Positions 34,638-43,647 are shown, numbered from the stretch's first letter. The stretch is 53,014 nucleotides of DNA from Pseudomonas sp. GM21 (GCF_000282215.1 NZ_AKJS01000018.1:1-53014); one strand, 5' to 3'. A program made the numbers and translations. The notes: a model not told the origin generated them from the letters alone.

Positions 34638-36053
34638 GTGATAAAAAAGATCCTGATCGCCAACCGTGGTGAGATTGCCGTACGAATCGTACGTGCCTGC
34701 GCCGAGATGGGCATTCGCTCGGTCGCGATCTATTCCGACGCTGACCGTCATGCGCTGCATGTGAAGCGTGCGGACGAGGCCCACAGCATTGGTGCCGAGC
34801 CACTGGCCGGCTACCTGAACCCGCGCAAGCTGGTGAACCTGGCGGTGGAAACCGGTTGCGATGCGTTGCACCCGGGGTACGGCTTCCTTTCGGAAAACGC
34901 CGAGCTGGCAGACATCTGCGCTGAACGCGGCATCAAATTCATTGGTCCATCGGCTGAAGTCATTCGCCGCATGGGCGACAAGACCGAAGCGCGCCGCAGC
35001 ATGATCAAGGCCGGCGTGCCGGTGACTCCGGGTACTGAAGGCAACGTCGCGGGCATCGAAGAAGCCCTGATCGAAGGCGACCGCATTGGTTACCCGGTCA
35101 TGCTCAAGGCCACTTCCGGTGGTGGCGGTCGCGGTATCCGTCGTTGCAACAGCCGCGAAGAACTCGAACAAGCGTTCCCACGCGTGATCTCTGAAGCCAC
35201 CAAGGCTTTCGGTTCGGCGGAAGTGTTCCTGGAAAAATGCATCGTCAATCCAAAGCACATCGAAGCGCAGATTCTCGGCGACAGCTTCGGCAACGTGGTG
35301 CACCTGTTCGAGCGTGATTGCTCGATCCAGCGTCGCAACCAGAAACTGATCGAAATCGCCCCGAGCCCGCAACTGACCCCGGAACAGCGCGCCTACATCG
35401 GCGACCTGTCGGTGCGTGCAGCCAAGGCCGTCGGTTACGAGAACGCCGGTACCGTGGAGTTCCTGCTCGCCGAGGGCGAGGTGTACTTCATGGAGATGAA
35501 CACCCGGGTGCAGGTGGAACACACCATCACCGAAGAAATCACCGGCATCGACATCGTGCGTGAGCAGATCCGCATCGCGTCAGGCCTGCCACTTTCGGTG
35601 AAACAGGAAGACATCCAGCACCGCGGTTTCGCGCTGCAGTTCCGGATCAACGCCGAAGACCCGAAAAACAACTTCCTGCCGAGCTTCGGCAAGATCACCC
35701 GTTACTACGCGCCCGGCGGTCCCGGTGTGCGGACGGACACGGCGATCTACACCGGTTACACCATTCCACCGTTCTACGACTCCATGTGCCTTAAACTGGT
35801 GGTGTGGGCGCTGACCTGGGAAGAAGCGATGGACCGTGGCTTGCGTGCCCTCGACGACATGCGTCTGCAAGGGGTCAAGACCACTGCCGCGTACTACCAG
35901 GAAATCCTGCGTAACCCGGAATTCCGTAGCGGCCAGTTCAATACCAGCTTCGTTGAAAGCCACCCTGAACTGACCAACTACTCGATCAAGCGCAAACCCG
36001 AAGAGCTGGCCCTGGCCATCGCCGCCGCCATCGCCGCCCACGCAGGCCTGTGA
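34638..36053 (+). CDS. pycA: Pyruvate carboxylase subunit A (biotin carboxylase)
   Basis: A 471-residue ATP-grasp enzyme that carboxylates biotin on subunit B with bicarbonate and ATP. Seen: KKILIANRGEIAVRIVRAC, the HPGYGFLSEN motif, the Gly-rich ATP loop ATSGGGGRGIRRC, FLEKCIVNPKHIEAQILGD, VEFLLAEGEVYFMEMNTRVQ with the catalytic metal and Arg site, and EHTITEEITGID. Start GTG 34638 gives the family's usual VIKKILIANRGE N-terminus; AAGGGA lies upstream. It is followed after 11 bases by pycB and is divergent from pycR. It is distinguished from the acetyl-CoA carboxylase AccC by this neighbour. Confidence 0.94.
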   Translation: MIKKILIANRGEIAVRIVRACAEMGIRSVAIYSDADRHALHVKRADEAHSIGAEPLAGYLNPRKLVNLAVETGCDALHPGYGFLSENAELADICAERGIKFIGPSAEVIRRMGDKTEARRSMIKAGVPVTPGTEGNVAGIEEALIEGDRIGYPVMLKATSGGGGRGIRRCNSREELEQAFPRVISEATKAFGSAEVFLEKCIVNPKHIEAQILGDSFGNVVHLFERDCSIQRRNQKLIEIAPSPQLTPEQRAYIGDLSVRAAKAVGYENAGTVEFLLAEGEVYFMEMNTRVQVEHTITEEITGIDIVREQIRIASGLPLSVKQEDIQHRGFALQFRINAEDPKNNFLPSFGKITRYYAPGGPGVRTDTAIYTGYTIPPFYDSMCLKLVVWALTWEEAMDRGLRALDDMRLQGVKTTAAYYQEILRNPEFRSGQFNTSFVESHPELTNYSIKRKPEELALAIAAAIAAHAGL

Positions 36054-36064
36054 GGAATATAACA

Positions 36065-37873
36065 ATGAGCAAACAAATCCACGTTACCGACACAATCCTG
36101 CGCGACGCCCACCAATCGCTGCTCGCCACCCGCATGCGCACCGAAGACATGCTGCCGATCTGCGACAAGCTCGACAAAGTCGGCTACTGGTCGCTGGAGT
36201 GCTGGGGCGGCGCGACCTTCGACGCCTGCGTACGCTTCCTGAAAGAAGACCCGTGGGAGCGTCTGCGCCAGCTGCGTGCGGCACTGCCTAACACGCGTCT
36301 GCAAATGCTGCTGCGTGGACAGAACCTGCTGGGCTACCGCCATTACAGCGACGACGTGGTCAAGGCCTTCGTCGCCAAGGCCGCCGTCAACGGCATCGAC
36401 GTGTTCCGTATCTTCGATGCGATGAACGACGTGCGCAACCTGCGCGTGGCCATCGAAGCTGTGAAAGCGGCGGGCAAACATGCCCAAGGCACCATCGCTT
36501 ACACCACCAGCCCGGTGCACACCATCGAGGCCTTCGTGAACCAGGCCAAGCAAATGGAAGCCATGGGTTGCGACTCGGTGGCGATCAAGGACATGGCCGG
36601 TCTGCTGACGCCATACGCCACTGGCGAACTGGTCAAGGCATTGAAATCCGAGCAGTCGCTGCCCGTGTTCATCCACTCGCACGACACCGCTGGTCTGGCC
36701 GCGATGTGCCAAATGAAGGCCATCGAAAACGGTGCCGATCACATCGATACCGCGATCTCCAGCTTCGCCTGGGGCACCAGCCATCCTGGCACCGAGTCGA
36801 TGGTCGCCGCCCTTAAAGGCAGCGAGTTCGACACCGGCCTGAACCTGGAGCTGCTGCAAGAGATCGGTCTGTACTTCTACGCCGTGCGCAAGAAGTACCA
36901 CCAGTTCGAAAGCGAGTTCACCGCCGTCGACACCCGCGTTCAAGTCAACCAAGTACCAGGCGGGATGATCTCCAACCTGGCCAACCAGTTGAAAGAGCAG
37001 GGCGCCCTGAACCGCATGAGCGAAGTGCTGGCCGAAATCCCGCGCGTTCGCGAAGACCTCGGCTTCCCTCCGCTGGTAACGCCGACCTCGCAAATCGTCG
37101 GCACCCAGGCCTTCTTCAACGTGTTGGCTGGCGAGCGTTACAAGACCATCACCAACGAAGTGAAGCTTTATCTGCAAGGCGGCTACGGCAAGGCGCCGGG
37201 CACTGTGAATGAACAACTGCGTCGCCAAGCCATCGGCAGCGAAGAAGTGATCGACGTGCGTCCAGCCGATCTGCTCAAGCCGGAAATGACCAAGTTGCGT
37301 GCTGAAATTGGCGCCGTGGCCAAGTCCGAAGAAGACGTGCTGACCTATGCGATGTTCCCGGACATCGGCCGCAAGTTCCTCGAAGAACGCGCTGCCGGCA
37401 CCCTGACTCCTGAAGTGCTGCTGCCGATTCCCGAGGCTGGCGGCGTGGCCTCGGCCGGTGGCGAAGGCGTGCCGACCGAGTTCGTCATCGACGTCCATGG
37501 TGAAACCTACCGCGTCGACATCACCGGTGTCGGCGTCAAGGCTGAAGGCAAGCGTCACTTCTACCTGTCCATCGACGGCATGCCGGAAGAAGTGGTGTTC
37601 GAACCGCTCAACGAATTCGTCAGCGGCGGCACCAGCAAGCGCAAGCAAGCCACTGCGCCGGGCCACGTCAGCACCACCATGCCGGGCAACATCGTCGATG
37701 TGCTGGTCAAGGAAGGCGACACCGTGAAAGCAGGGCAAGCCGTGCTGATCACCGAAGCGATGAAGATGGAAACCGAAGTCCAATCGGCCATCGCTGGCAA
37801 AGTTACCGCCATCCACGTAGCCAAGGGCGACCGGGTAAACCCGGGCGAAATCCTGATCGAGATCGAAGGCTGA
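36065..37873 (+). CDS. pycB: Pyruvate carboxylase subunit B (carboxyltransferase plus biotin carrier)
   Basis: A 602-residue protein that moves the carboxyl group from biotin to pyruvate, making oxaloacetate. The N-terminal HMGL-like domain shows TDTILRDAHQSLLATRMR, WGGATFDACVRFL, and RGQNLLGYRHY; a PYC/OADA conserved domain follows at about 290-470. The C-terminal biotinyl domain carries the biotinylated Lys567 in EAMKMET, 35 residues from the end as usual. Membrane partners of oxaloacetate decarboxylase are absent, which supports pyruvate carboxylase over OadA. ATG 36065 has GAGGA upstream. A terminator follows. Confidence 0.94.
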   Translation: MSKQIHVTDTILRDAHQSLLATRMRTEDMLPICDKLDKVGYWSLECWGGATFDACVRFLKEDPWERLRQLRAALPNTRLQMLLRGQNLLGYRHYSDDVVKAFVAKAAVNGIDVFRIFDAMNDVRNLRVAIEAVKAAGKHAQGTIAYTTSPVHTIEAFVNQAKQMEAMGCDSVAIKDMAGLLTPYATGELVKALKSEQSLPVFIHSHDTAGLAAMCQMKAIENGADHIDTAISSFAWGTSHPGTESMVAALKGSEFDTGLNLELLQEIGLYFYAVRKKYHQFESEFTAVDTRVQVNQVPGGMISNLANQLKEQGALNRMSEVLAEIPRVREDLGFPPLVTPTSQIVGTQAFFNVLAGERYKTITNEVKLYLQGGYGKAPGTVNEQLRRQAIGSEEVIDVRPADLLKPEMTKLRAEIGAVAKSEEDVLTYAMFPDIGRKFLEERAAGTLTPEVLLPIPEAGGVASAGGEGVPTEFVIDVHGETYRVDITGVGVKAEGKRHFYLSIDGMPEEVVFEPLNEFVSGGTSKRKQATAPGHVSTTMPGNIVDVLVKEGDTVKAGQAVLITEAMKMETEVQSAIAGKVTAIHVAKGDRVNPGEILIEIEG

Positions 37874-37905
37874 TTTAACAGCCTCGATACAACGCTTTAA
37901 ACCTC

Positions 37906-37932
37906 GGGGGGGCATGTGCTCCCCTTTTTTTT
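37906..37932 (+). terminator. Rho-independent terminator after pycB
   Basis: GGGGGGCA and TGCTCCCC pair (with one G-T pair) around a TG loop, followed by eight T residues. It closes the pycAB operon and lies just before the convergent autotransporter stop. Confidence 0.88.
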
Positions 37933-37949
37933 CGCCCGGGATTTGAGGG

Positions 37950-40427
37950 TTAGAAGCTCATTCGCCACTGACCCGTGACACCATGGTTTCGGCTGTCGGT
38001 GCCGAATTCACTGTTAAGGCTCACGCCCAACGTCTGGTTGGCTGACAAGCCGAGATCCAGACCTGCATCGACCAACAGGCTGTCACGATCCAGTGGTGCA
38101 CCGGAAACGGTGAAGTCTTTCCCGCCGGTGACCAGACGTTGGCGGGTATTGCTCTCGACGTCGCCGAAAGTGTGTTTCCAGCCGGCTGTGAATCTCGGTG
38201 TGAGTTGCATGCCGTTATCCAGCGTGTTGAGCTTCGCCAGTCGCAGGCCGATGGTGCTGTTGAGGTTGTTCTGGGATTGACTGTGGACTTTCAGCGCGGC
38301 GGCGCCCCCTTTCTCCGTATAGCTGTCCCGCTGATAGCGTTGGTAGCCAAGACCGGCGAACGGCTCAATGCTGACATTGGCGCGACCCAGGTTGTAGCCG
38401 GCCTCCGCGAAGGCCTGTTGAGTGTTGGCGTCGTAGCGGCCTTCAGGGCGATCACTGAAACCTTTGAAGGCAACCCGGCGTTTTGTATTCCCGTCGTGAT
38501 TGCTGTAGGTCGCACCGAGGCGCAGCGACAAGGGACCGTCTTGGCGCAGGGCATAGGCGCCCACGTGCAAGCTGTCGAGATCGCCGTCGAGGCCGCGGCT
38601 GTCCAGTCGCGTTTCGGATTTGCCACCCAGCACACCGATTCGCCATTGCTCATCGACGCTCCAATCCGCGCCCAGTACCAGACCTTGTGTTGAGAATTTA
38701 AGGGCATCGTTATCGCGATCCAGTGTTCCACCGTGGCCTAGCGCCTGGAGCCAGACCCTGCCGTGGTCTTCACTGCCGGTGGCTACACGCGGTGCATTTC
38801 TCTGGTTGCCAAATACGGCTGCGCTGTCGCGTTGGCGCATGGCCGAGAGCATGGTGGCGCTAATAGGGCTGTCGCTGTTCAGCGTCGCCTTCGCGAGATT
38901 GGCGTTGTTGCCTGCGGCCAACTGTTCAAGTGCATGTGCCGCTGTAGCTTTGTCGCTACCCAGCAGAACCGCGACAGCGGTGTTGGTAGGGCTGGATGGC
39001 TTTGGGGCGGTGGTGACGGGCTGGGTAGCAGCGGGTGGAGTTGCCGCTGTAACGGGCTTGTCGGTGGTGAGTGGAGCTACGGCTGTCGGTGGTATTTCAG
39101 CGGTAGTCACTGGCGCAGAGGCGGGGGGGGACGTATCGGCGCTTACCGGTGTATTCAGTTCATCTGAAAGGGTTATTGCATTGTCAGATGGCGCCGGCGC
39201 TGACGGTATTTCCATCGGCTCCACGATGGTAGCGGCGAGTGGAGTTTGCGCTGTAACGGGCTGGTCGGTGGTCAATGGGATGACGGCTGACGCTGGAAGC
39301 TCAGGAGTATCTGTTCGCGCAGGGGCTGGGAGGGAAGTATCGGCGATTAAAGATGTATTCAGTACTTCCGAGATGGTTGATGCATTGTCAGAAGGTGTCA
39401 GTACTGGCGGTGTTTCCATCTGTTCCAGGATGCTCCGTGCGACTTCTCGTCCGTTATCGGAGTCTGCGACGCTCTCGATCGGCAAACCGTTTCGAGCGTA
39501 GGTAAGGCCCACAGTCTTCGCGCCGTAATGGGGCGTAGCGGTCATGAATGCCAGCTCGTTGACGATTTTGCCAAACTCACCCATCACCTTTTTTGCTTCG
39601 ATAATCGTGTATTGACTGTTTTGCGGATGATCACCCGGTACCGCAACAATTTTCAGTGTGGCATCGCCAAGGCTGGCAGTGCCGTCGACTTTGATCGTCT
39701 CTCCATGGCCATCGGGGGAAACCTCGTAGGCCAGCACACCAGTGCTGGAAAGGTTCAAGTTGCCTTTGACCCTTGGGGCGCCTTGCAATCTATCAATGTT
39801 GAGCTGGCCCAAAACCTCCAGACCGCCAACAGTACCTTTGCCTGCAAACTGGCCGCCATTCTCAACCGTCACGACACCCTTTATCTCGTTATTGTTGAAG
39901 AGCTGCCCGGCCACACTGGCCTTGCCTTTGATTTTTCCGTTATTGATCAGAATGCCGTCATTGAACACCGCAACTTCGTCTTTGAAATCTCCTGTACTGG
40001 TTGCCGTCCAGATTCCTTGCGAAACGTACAGGCTGTCGACGTTACGGGTGTTCCCCAACTGACCGCCATCGGTACCGATGAGGTGGATAACGTTGCTTCC
40101 GTTACCGCCGTCGACGCGACCTTCGAAGCTGCCACCGTTTTTGACGATGATGAGGTCATCCCGGTCTTGCGGCTTCACCGACACACCCCGAAGTGCGGGT
40201 TGAGGCGAATCAATCTCAGACGTGAATGTGCTGGCCGCGTCGGTAAAGGCTTGAAGCCGGGTAAGCGGGTCCGTCGGTGTAGCCTCTGGAAGCTGGGTTA
40301 CCTCAACGAAGCTCGTCGGCTCTGCTTGTTCTGGCAGTTGTTGAGCGTTTGTCAGCTCAATAAAACCCAGCGCAAGCGCAATGGCCAATGCCAGGTTTTG
40401 TGGGCGAAATGTGTGTTGAATAGACAT
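37950..40427 (-). CDS. Autotransporter (type Va) with short beta-helix passenger
   Basis: An 825-residue outer-membrane protein. A signal peptide (residues 1-29, LALAIALALGFIELTNA) is followed by a passenger of about 250 residues with beta-helix-like turns (NGGSFEGRVDGGNGSN, NDGILINNGKIKGKASVAG, GGQFAGKGTVGGLEVLG), a Pro/Thr/Ala-rich linker at about 300-520 carrying a 68-residue tandem repeat, and a C-terminal 12-strand autotransporter barrel (RVWLQALGHGGTLDRDND to terminal Trp-Arg-Met-Ser-Phe). No protease or lipase motif is seen. ATG 40427 with GAGG nine bases upstream is preferred over ATG 40442 and TTG 40457. Likely an adhesin or surface protein of unknown ligand. Confidence 0.9.
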   Translation of the reverse strand: MSIQHTFRPQNLALAIALALGFIELTNAQQLPEQAEPTSFVEVTQLPEATPTDPLTRLQAFTDAASTFTSEIDSPQPALRGVSVKPQDRDDLIIVKNGGSFEGRVDGGNGSNVIHLIGTDGGQLGNTRNVDSLYVSQGIWTATSTGDFKDEVAVFNDGILINNGKIKGKASVAGQLFNNNEIKGVVTVENGGQFAGKGTVGGLEVLGQLNIDRLQGAPRVKGNLNLSSTGVLAYEVSPDGHGETIKVDGTASLGDATLKIVAVPGDHPQNSQYTIIEAKKVMGEFGKIVNELAFMTATPHYGAKTVGLTYARNGLPIESVADSDNGREVARSILEQMETPPVLTPSDNASTISEVLNTSLIADTSLPAPARTDTPELPASAVIPLTTDQPVTAQTPLAATIVEPMEIPSAPAPSDNAITLSDELNTPVSADTSPPASAPVTTAEIPPTAVAPLTTDKPVTAATPPAATQPVTTAPKPSSPTNTAVAVLLGSDKATAAHALEQLAAGNNANLAKATLNSDSPISATMLSAMRQRDSAAVFGNQRNAPRVATGSEDHGRVWLQALGHGGTLDRDNDALKFSTQGLVLGADWSVDEQWRIGVLGGKSETRLDSRGLDGDLDSLHVGAYALRQDGPLSLRLGATYSNHDGNTKRRVAFKGFSDRPEGRYDANTQQAFAEAGYNLGRANVSIEPFAGLGYQRYQRDSYTEKGGAAALKVHSQSQNNLNSTIGLRLAKLNTLDNGMQLTPRFTAGWKHTFGDVESNTRQRLVTGGKDFTVSGAPLDRDSLLVDAGLDLGLSANQTLGVSLNSEFGTDSRNHGVTGQWRMSF
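39046..39453. repeat. Two 204-bp tandem repeats in the autotransporter linker
   Basis: GCTGTAACGGG recurs at 39046 and 39250, and whole units of about 204 bases (68 codons) are recognisably similar, encoding diverged Pro/Thr-rich units with PLTTDKPVTA and PLTTDQPVTA. The period is a multiple of three, so copy-number change keeps the frame. Confidence 0.75.
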
Positions 40428-40694
40428 CGGGTTCGACCTCATTTGAGTGGAGGTCAAACTCTAAATATCTGTCCTGGATGCCGATGTCAGGCGGTTCTGG
40501 AGGGTTTGCGGGCGGTGTTGGATTGCTCGATGCAGAAAATCTTCCACTGTTGGGGCGCAGTGATTTTTAACGCTTCGAGGCGACGAACTTTTCTTACAAA
40601 AAATCGAGCCGCGGCAAGTCGACGCGCAATAAAAACTCATCCGCTGCCGGCCCAAAACGCCTAGTGCGTGCTATCTGCATTATTTTGCGTTTTT

Positions 40695-40729
40695 CGGTCA
40701 TTAATGACCGTTAATCTGCATTTTAATGC
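40695..40729. promoter_or_regulatory. Palindromes CGGTCATTAATGACCG and GCATT-TT-AATGC upstream of hipA
   Basis: A perfect 16-base palindrome at 40695-40710 is followed by a 12-base palindrome at 40718-40729. They lie about 70-100 bases before hipA and are candidate operators. Confidence 0.5.
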
Positions 40730-40754
40730 GTTTAATAAAGTGTCTAGGGGAAGC

Positions 40755-40776
40755 TGAATGCACTATATTGCATTCA
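40755..40776. promoter_or_regulatory. Candidate HipB operator TGAATGCA-N6-TGCATTCA
   Basis: Perfect eight-base arms around CTATAT, 22 bases before the hipA start. The size and spacing are like operators bound by dimeric Xre-type antitoxins. Its TGCAT words also occur in the palindrome at 40718 and around the hipA start. Confidence 0.65.
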
Positions 40777-40798
40777 ATGCTTTAAAAAACCTTCATAA

Positions 40799-42178
40799 AT
40801 GCATTTAGATGCAGGTGGGAACGGTGTGTACAACCTGACTTTACAGATCTACACCCAAGAAAAATGGCTCGACGCCATGGTCTTCAGCTTCGACAGCCCC
40901 GAAAAAGGTTTCGAAAGCCGATGCAACTTCGGCTACGAAACCCCGTATCTCGTCGAGAATATTGAAAATATCGGAACGCCCTTTGCCAAGGCAGTCAGTG
41001 CCAGGTTTCCTTTGGACTGGGAGGGTAAGCGATCCAACGCGCCACCATTTCTGTATGACATAGCGCCTGCCGGTGCAGCCAAAAGGTTTCTTCTGGCACG
41101 CATAGGTCATGACAGGCCTGCTGACGTCAGTACCGATCTTTATTTACTGGCCAAAAGTACACCGGCACCGATTGGCAATATGCGCATAAAGGAATCCGCC
41201 GAGGCAGTCGATCAGCGCGACCCCATAGGGTTTAAGCGTCAGGACGTGATTAGTCGTGATAACCGGTTTCTCGAATATGCCTACGAGCAGGGCGCCGCAA
41301 TTGGTGGGGCAACGGGAGCAGGTGGTGAGGCGCCAAAACTTTTGTTGGCTCAGGGTAAGGATGGGGATTTTTATCCTGATGCGGTACTCGATGATGCAGA
41401 GGTTACTCAGCACTGGTTCGTTAAATTTTCTCGCAATAAAGGGACCCGCAACGATCAAGACATACTCAGAAGCGAATACCACTACTACAAGGCACTACAA
41501 GCACTAGGCATCGAAACGGTCGCAGAACAGGGCTTGGCCTTGGAAGAGGCGACCAAACCCAGCTTGTGGATGCAGCGTTTTGATCGGCAAGTGACCTCAC
41601 GCGGTGTTGAGCGTTTTGCCGTGGAGTCGATCTACTCTCTGGCGCGAATAACCACGCAAGGTAGCTCGATGGATCACATGGAAGTTATCAGGCTGCTAGC
41701 AGGACTCTGGCGTGGTGCGGGGCAGGCGGACCAGATCCCGAGTCTTGTTGCTGACTATCTGCGTCGGGATCTGATCAATAAGATCCTCGGCAACTCAGAT
41801 AACCATGGTCGCAACACCGCAATCATCCGCGATACAGCATCTTTTCGTCTGGCACCCATCTATGATTTGGCGCCTATGGTGATGGACGATGAAGGTGTGA
41901 CGCGTACAACCAAATGGCCAAAAGACCTGGAACGAGCGGGTGATGTTGATTGGCGTGGGGTGTGTCGTGCCTTGGCCGATATTGCTGATCCGGACGATCC
42001 GCTGGCAGCGTTGAGTGAAGCGCAGGATTCCTTTGAGCGACTGCGGGAGGATGCGAAGCGTCTCATGGCCCTCCCCGATATTCTCGCTGCTAGCGGCTTG
42101 CCAGAGGTGACTATGAATCACCCGCAAATTGCATTGAAAAATCTGGAGCAGCGTTTGAAAGAGTGGGGCCTGAAATGA
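40799..42178 (+). CDS. hipA: HipA-family kinase toxin
   Basis: A 459-residue Ser/Thr kinase of the HipA family, whose E. coli member phosphorylates glutamyl-tRNA synthetase. Seen: the ATP-loop region AIGGATGAGGEAPKLLLA, LWMQRFDRQV, the catalytic Asp334 in NSDNHGRNTA and the metal-binding Asp356 in LAPIYDLAPM; spacing of these two matches HipA. The first 100 residues form the N-terminal subdomain. ATG 40799 has no good ribosome site, and ATG 40811 is an alternative. It precedes the antitoxin-like gene, overlapping it by ATGA, the reverse of classical hipBA order. Confidence 0.88.
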   Translation: MHLDAGGNGVYNLTLQIYTQEKWLDAMVFSFDSPEKGFESRCNFGYETPYLVENIENIGTPFAKAVSARFPLDWEGKRSNAPPFLYDIAPAGAAKRFLLARIGHDRPADVSTDLYLLAKSTPAPIGNMRIKESAEAVDQRDPIGFKRQDVISRDNRFLEYAYEQGAAIGGATGAGGEAPKLLLAQGKDGDFYPDAVLDDAEVTQHWFVKFSRNKGTRNDQDILRSEYHYYKALQALGIETVAEQGLALEEATKPSLWMQRFDRQVTSRGVERFAVESIYSLARITTQGSSMDHMEVIRLLAGLWRGAGQADQIPSLVADYLRRDLINKILGNSDNHGRNTAIIRDTASFRLAPIYDLAPMVMDDEGVTRTTKWPKDLERAGDVDWRGVCRALADIADPDDPLAALSEAQDSFERLREDAKRLMALPDILAASGLPEVTMNHPQIALKNLEQRLKEWGLK

Positions 42179-42453
42179 GCATGACTGTTGCTGAACGCAC
42201 TGTGCTTATAGAAAGCATCCAGGAAGCGCTGGCTCAAGGTACTCTCGAAATAAGTGACGCAGTTCGTCGGTTACGAGTCGAGGTCACCGGTCTGCACCAG
42301 ACCCAATTCGCAAAAATGTGCAAAATCTCGGTACGCACGCTGGTGCATATCGAACATGGAGAAGGGAATCAAACACTGAAATCGCTGAATGCAGTGTTCA
42401 GACCGTTTGGTCTGGAGATGGGCGTAGTACGGATTCGGCGCGACTTGAACTGA
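42175..42453 (+). CDS. hipB: Xre-type HTH protein, HipB-like antitoxin
   Basis: A 92-residue protein with an Xre-type helix-turn-helix in the middle (GLHQTQFAKMCKISVRTLVH, then IEHGEGNQTLKSLNAVFRPF), ending with EMGVVRIRRDLN. It overlaps hipA by four bases (ATGA), so the two are translationally coupled. It is the likely antitoxin and repressor acting on the palindromes upstream of hipA. Compared with E. coli HipB it has a longer N-terminal helix (residues 1-35) and a short tail. Confidence 0.85.
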   Translation: MSMTVAERTVLIESIQEALAQGTLEISDAVRRLRVEVTGLHQTQFAKMCKISVRTLVHIEHGEGNQTLKSLNAVFRPFGLEMGVVRIRRDLN

Positions 42454-42470
42454 CCCGACAGCAAAAAAAT

Positions 42471-42494
42471 TGTGGCGAGGGAGTCCTCGCCACA
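42471..42494 (-). terminator. Terminator shared by hipB and the convergent GNAT gene
   Basis: TGTGGCGAGG-GAGT-CCTCGCCACA, a perfect ten-base stem. The A-run on its left gives a T-run on the minus strand, so it terminates the GNAT operon. The sequence also resembles a common Pseudomonas repeat. Confidence 0.85.
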
Positions 42495-42511
42495 CGAAAA
42501 ACCGTAGGCAC

Positions 42512-43183
42512 TTACCCGCGACACTCCACCAACGTTTTCACTTGCCCCGATCCCGTCTGGTTCTCATCGCTCAACCACCGATCAAACCCCGCGCCAATTG
42601 CTGGCCATTCCGAGTCCAGCATCGAATACCACGCGGTGTCCCGGTTTTGTCCCTTGACCACCATGTGCTGGCGGAAAACCCCTTCAAAACTGAAGCCCAA
42701 TCGCTCGGCCGCATATTTGGAGCGGGCGTTGCCGTTATTGCACTTCCACTCCAGGCGGCGATAACCCAGTGCAAACGACTCCTTGGCCAGCAGGTAAATC
42801 GCCTCGGTACTTTTCGGTGAACGCTGCATCGGTGCGCCGAAAGTGACATGGCCGATTTCGATGCGACCTTGCGCCGGTACGATCGACATCAGGCTGAGAA
42901 TGCCTTGTACCTCACCGCTGGCACGGTCGATCACGCTGAAGAAATACGGGTCGCTGTTGGCCGCATGGTTGTTCAGCCAGTCGTTGAATGCACTGCGTTC
43001 CGGGAAAGGCCCATAAGGTAAATAATCCCAGAGCTTCGGATCGGCCCCAGGGCCTTGCAAGGCCTTGAACAAGCCCTCGGCATGACGCGCCGGGTCGAGT
43101 TTTTCCAGGCGAATGAAACGCCCTTCGATTGTTTGAACGGTGGGCGCCGGGACGCCTTTCCAATCCGCGAGTGAAGTCGACAT
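42512..43183 (-). CDS. GNAT acetyltransferase, RimJ/RimL-like
   Basis: A 223-residue GNAT protein of the RimJ/RimL type: IEGRFIRLEKLDPARHAEGL near the start, YFFSVIDRASGEVQGILSLM, GRIEIGHVTFGAP, and the acetyl-CoA region LGYRRLEWKCNNGNARSKYA followed by AERLGFSFEGVFRQHMVV. Such enzymes acetylate protein N-termini, amino acids or small amines; the substrate is not known. ATG 43183 has AAGGAGAAC upstream, whereas the frame is open for a further 100 codons through another gene. The second GNAT gene ends 18 bases upstream, so they are co-transcribed. Confidence 0.9.
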   Translation of the reverse strand: MSTSLADWKGVPAPTVQTIEGRFIRLEKLDPARHAEGLFKALQGPGADPKLWDYLPYGPFPERSAFNDWLNNHAANSDPYFFSVIDRASGEVQGILSLMSIVPAQGRIEIGHVTFGAPMQRSPKSTEAIYLLAKESFALGYRRLEWKCNNGNARSKYAAERLGFSFEGVFRQHMVVKGQNRDTAWYSMLDSEWPAIGAGFDRWLSDENQTGSGQVKTLVECRG

Positions 43184-43200
43184 GGTGTTCTCCTTGAACC

Positions 43201-43647
43201 TTAAAGGGCTTTGCGAAACTGAATGAAACCGGGGCGTTCGGCGATGCGCTCGTAGAGCTGGATCGCGGTGGCATTGGTTTCGTGGGTCAGCCAGTGGACC
43301 TTGCCGCAACCATCCGCTTTGGCGGTGGCGTAGACGAATTCGATGAGCTTGCGGCCGACGCCGGTGCCGCGAGTTTCTGGTGTCACCAGCAGGTCTTGAA
43401 GATAGCAGGAGTTTTCGATGCTCCAGTTCGAGCGGTGGTAGATGAAGTTCACCATGCCGACCGCTTTGCCATCGATCCACGCCAACGCCGAATGCGTCGT
43501 TTCAGTTGGATCGAGCATGCGCTGCCAAGTGCTGTCAGTGACGATGTCAGGTAACTCGGTGTTGTAGAAGCGCAGGTACGCTTGCCACAGCGGCAACCAG
43601 GCGGTGTGGTCATCGGCGCTGACCTGGCGAATTTCAATCTGACTCAT
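43201..43647 (-). CDS. GNAT acetyltransferase
   Basis: A 148-residue GNAT protein with the acetyl-CoA loop LVTPETRGTGVGRKLIEFVY (motif A) at about residues 88-107 and motif B TNATAIQLYERI near 124-136. Small-molecule acetylation is likely, but the substrate is not evident. ATG 43647 is preferred because AAGGA is seven bases upstream; the ATG two codons earlier is too close. It is the middle gene of a three-gene leftward run, nine bases after the PaiB-like gene's stop. Confidence 0.88.
   Translation of the reverse strand: MSQIEIRQVSADDHTAWLPLWQAYLRFYNTELPDIVTDSTWQRMLDPTETTHSALAWIDGKAVGMVNFIYHRSNWSIENSCYLQDLLVTPETRGTGVGRKLIEFVYATAKADGCGKVHWLTHETNATAIQLYERIAERPGFIQFRKAL

Larger units (their letters stand above)
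40428..40798. other. Divergent spacer between autotransporter and hipA, about 370 bases
   Basis: No credible gene is seen. Its right third is AT-rich and carries several palindromes listed separately; the left part should hold the autotransporter promoter. Confidence 0.6.

Noticed and set aside
36065..37873. Oxaloacetate decarboxylase alpha subunit instead of pyruvate carboxylase B
   Set aside because: Sequence similarity fits both, but the neighbour is a biotin carboxylase with a LysR regulator and there are no OadB/OadG membrane genes.
35978..37915. Long open frame of about 645 codons on the minus strand, opposite pycB
   Set aside because: It exactly mirrors pycB, a strongly conserved gene, and its His/Val/Gly-rich composition is what the complement of high-GC codons produces. 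No ribosome site or domain.
38620..40664. Two long plus-strand frames opposite the autotransporter gene
   Set aside because: The minus-strand product has a signal peptide, passenger and complete barrel ending in Phe; the opposite frames are low-complexity shadows of its repeats.
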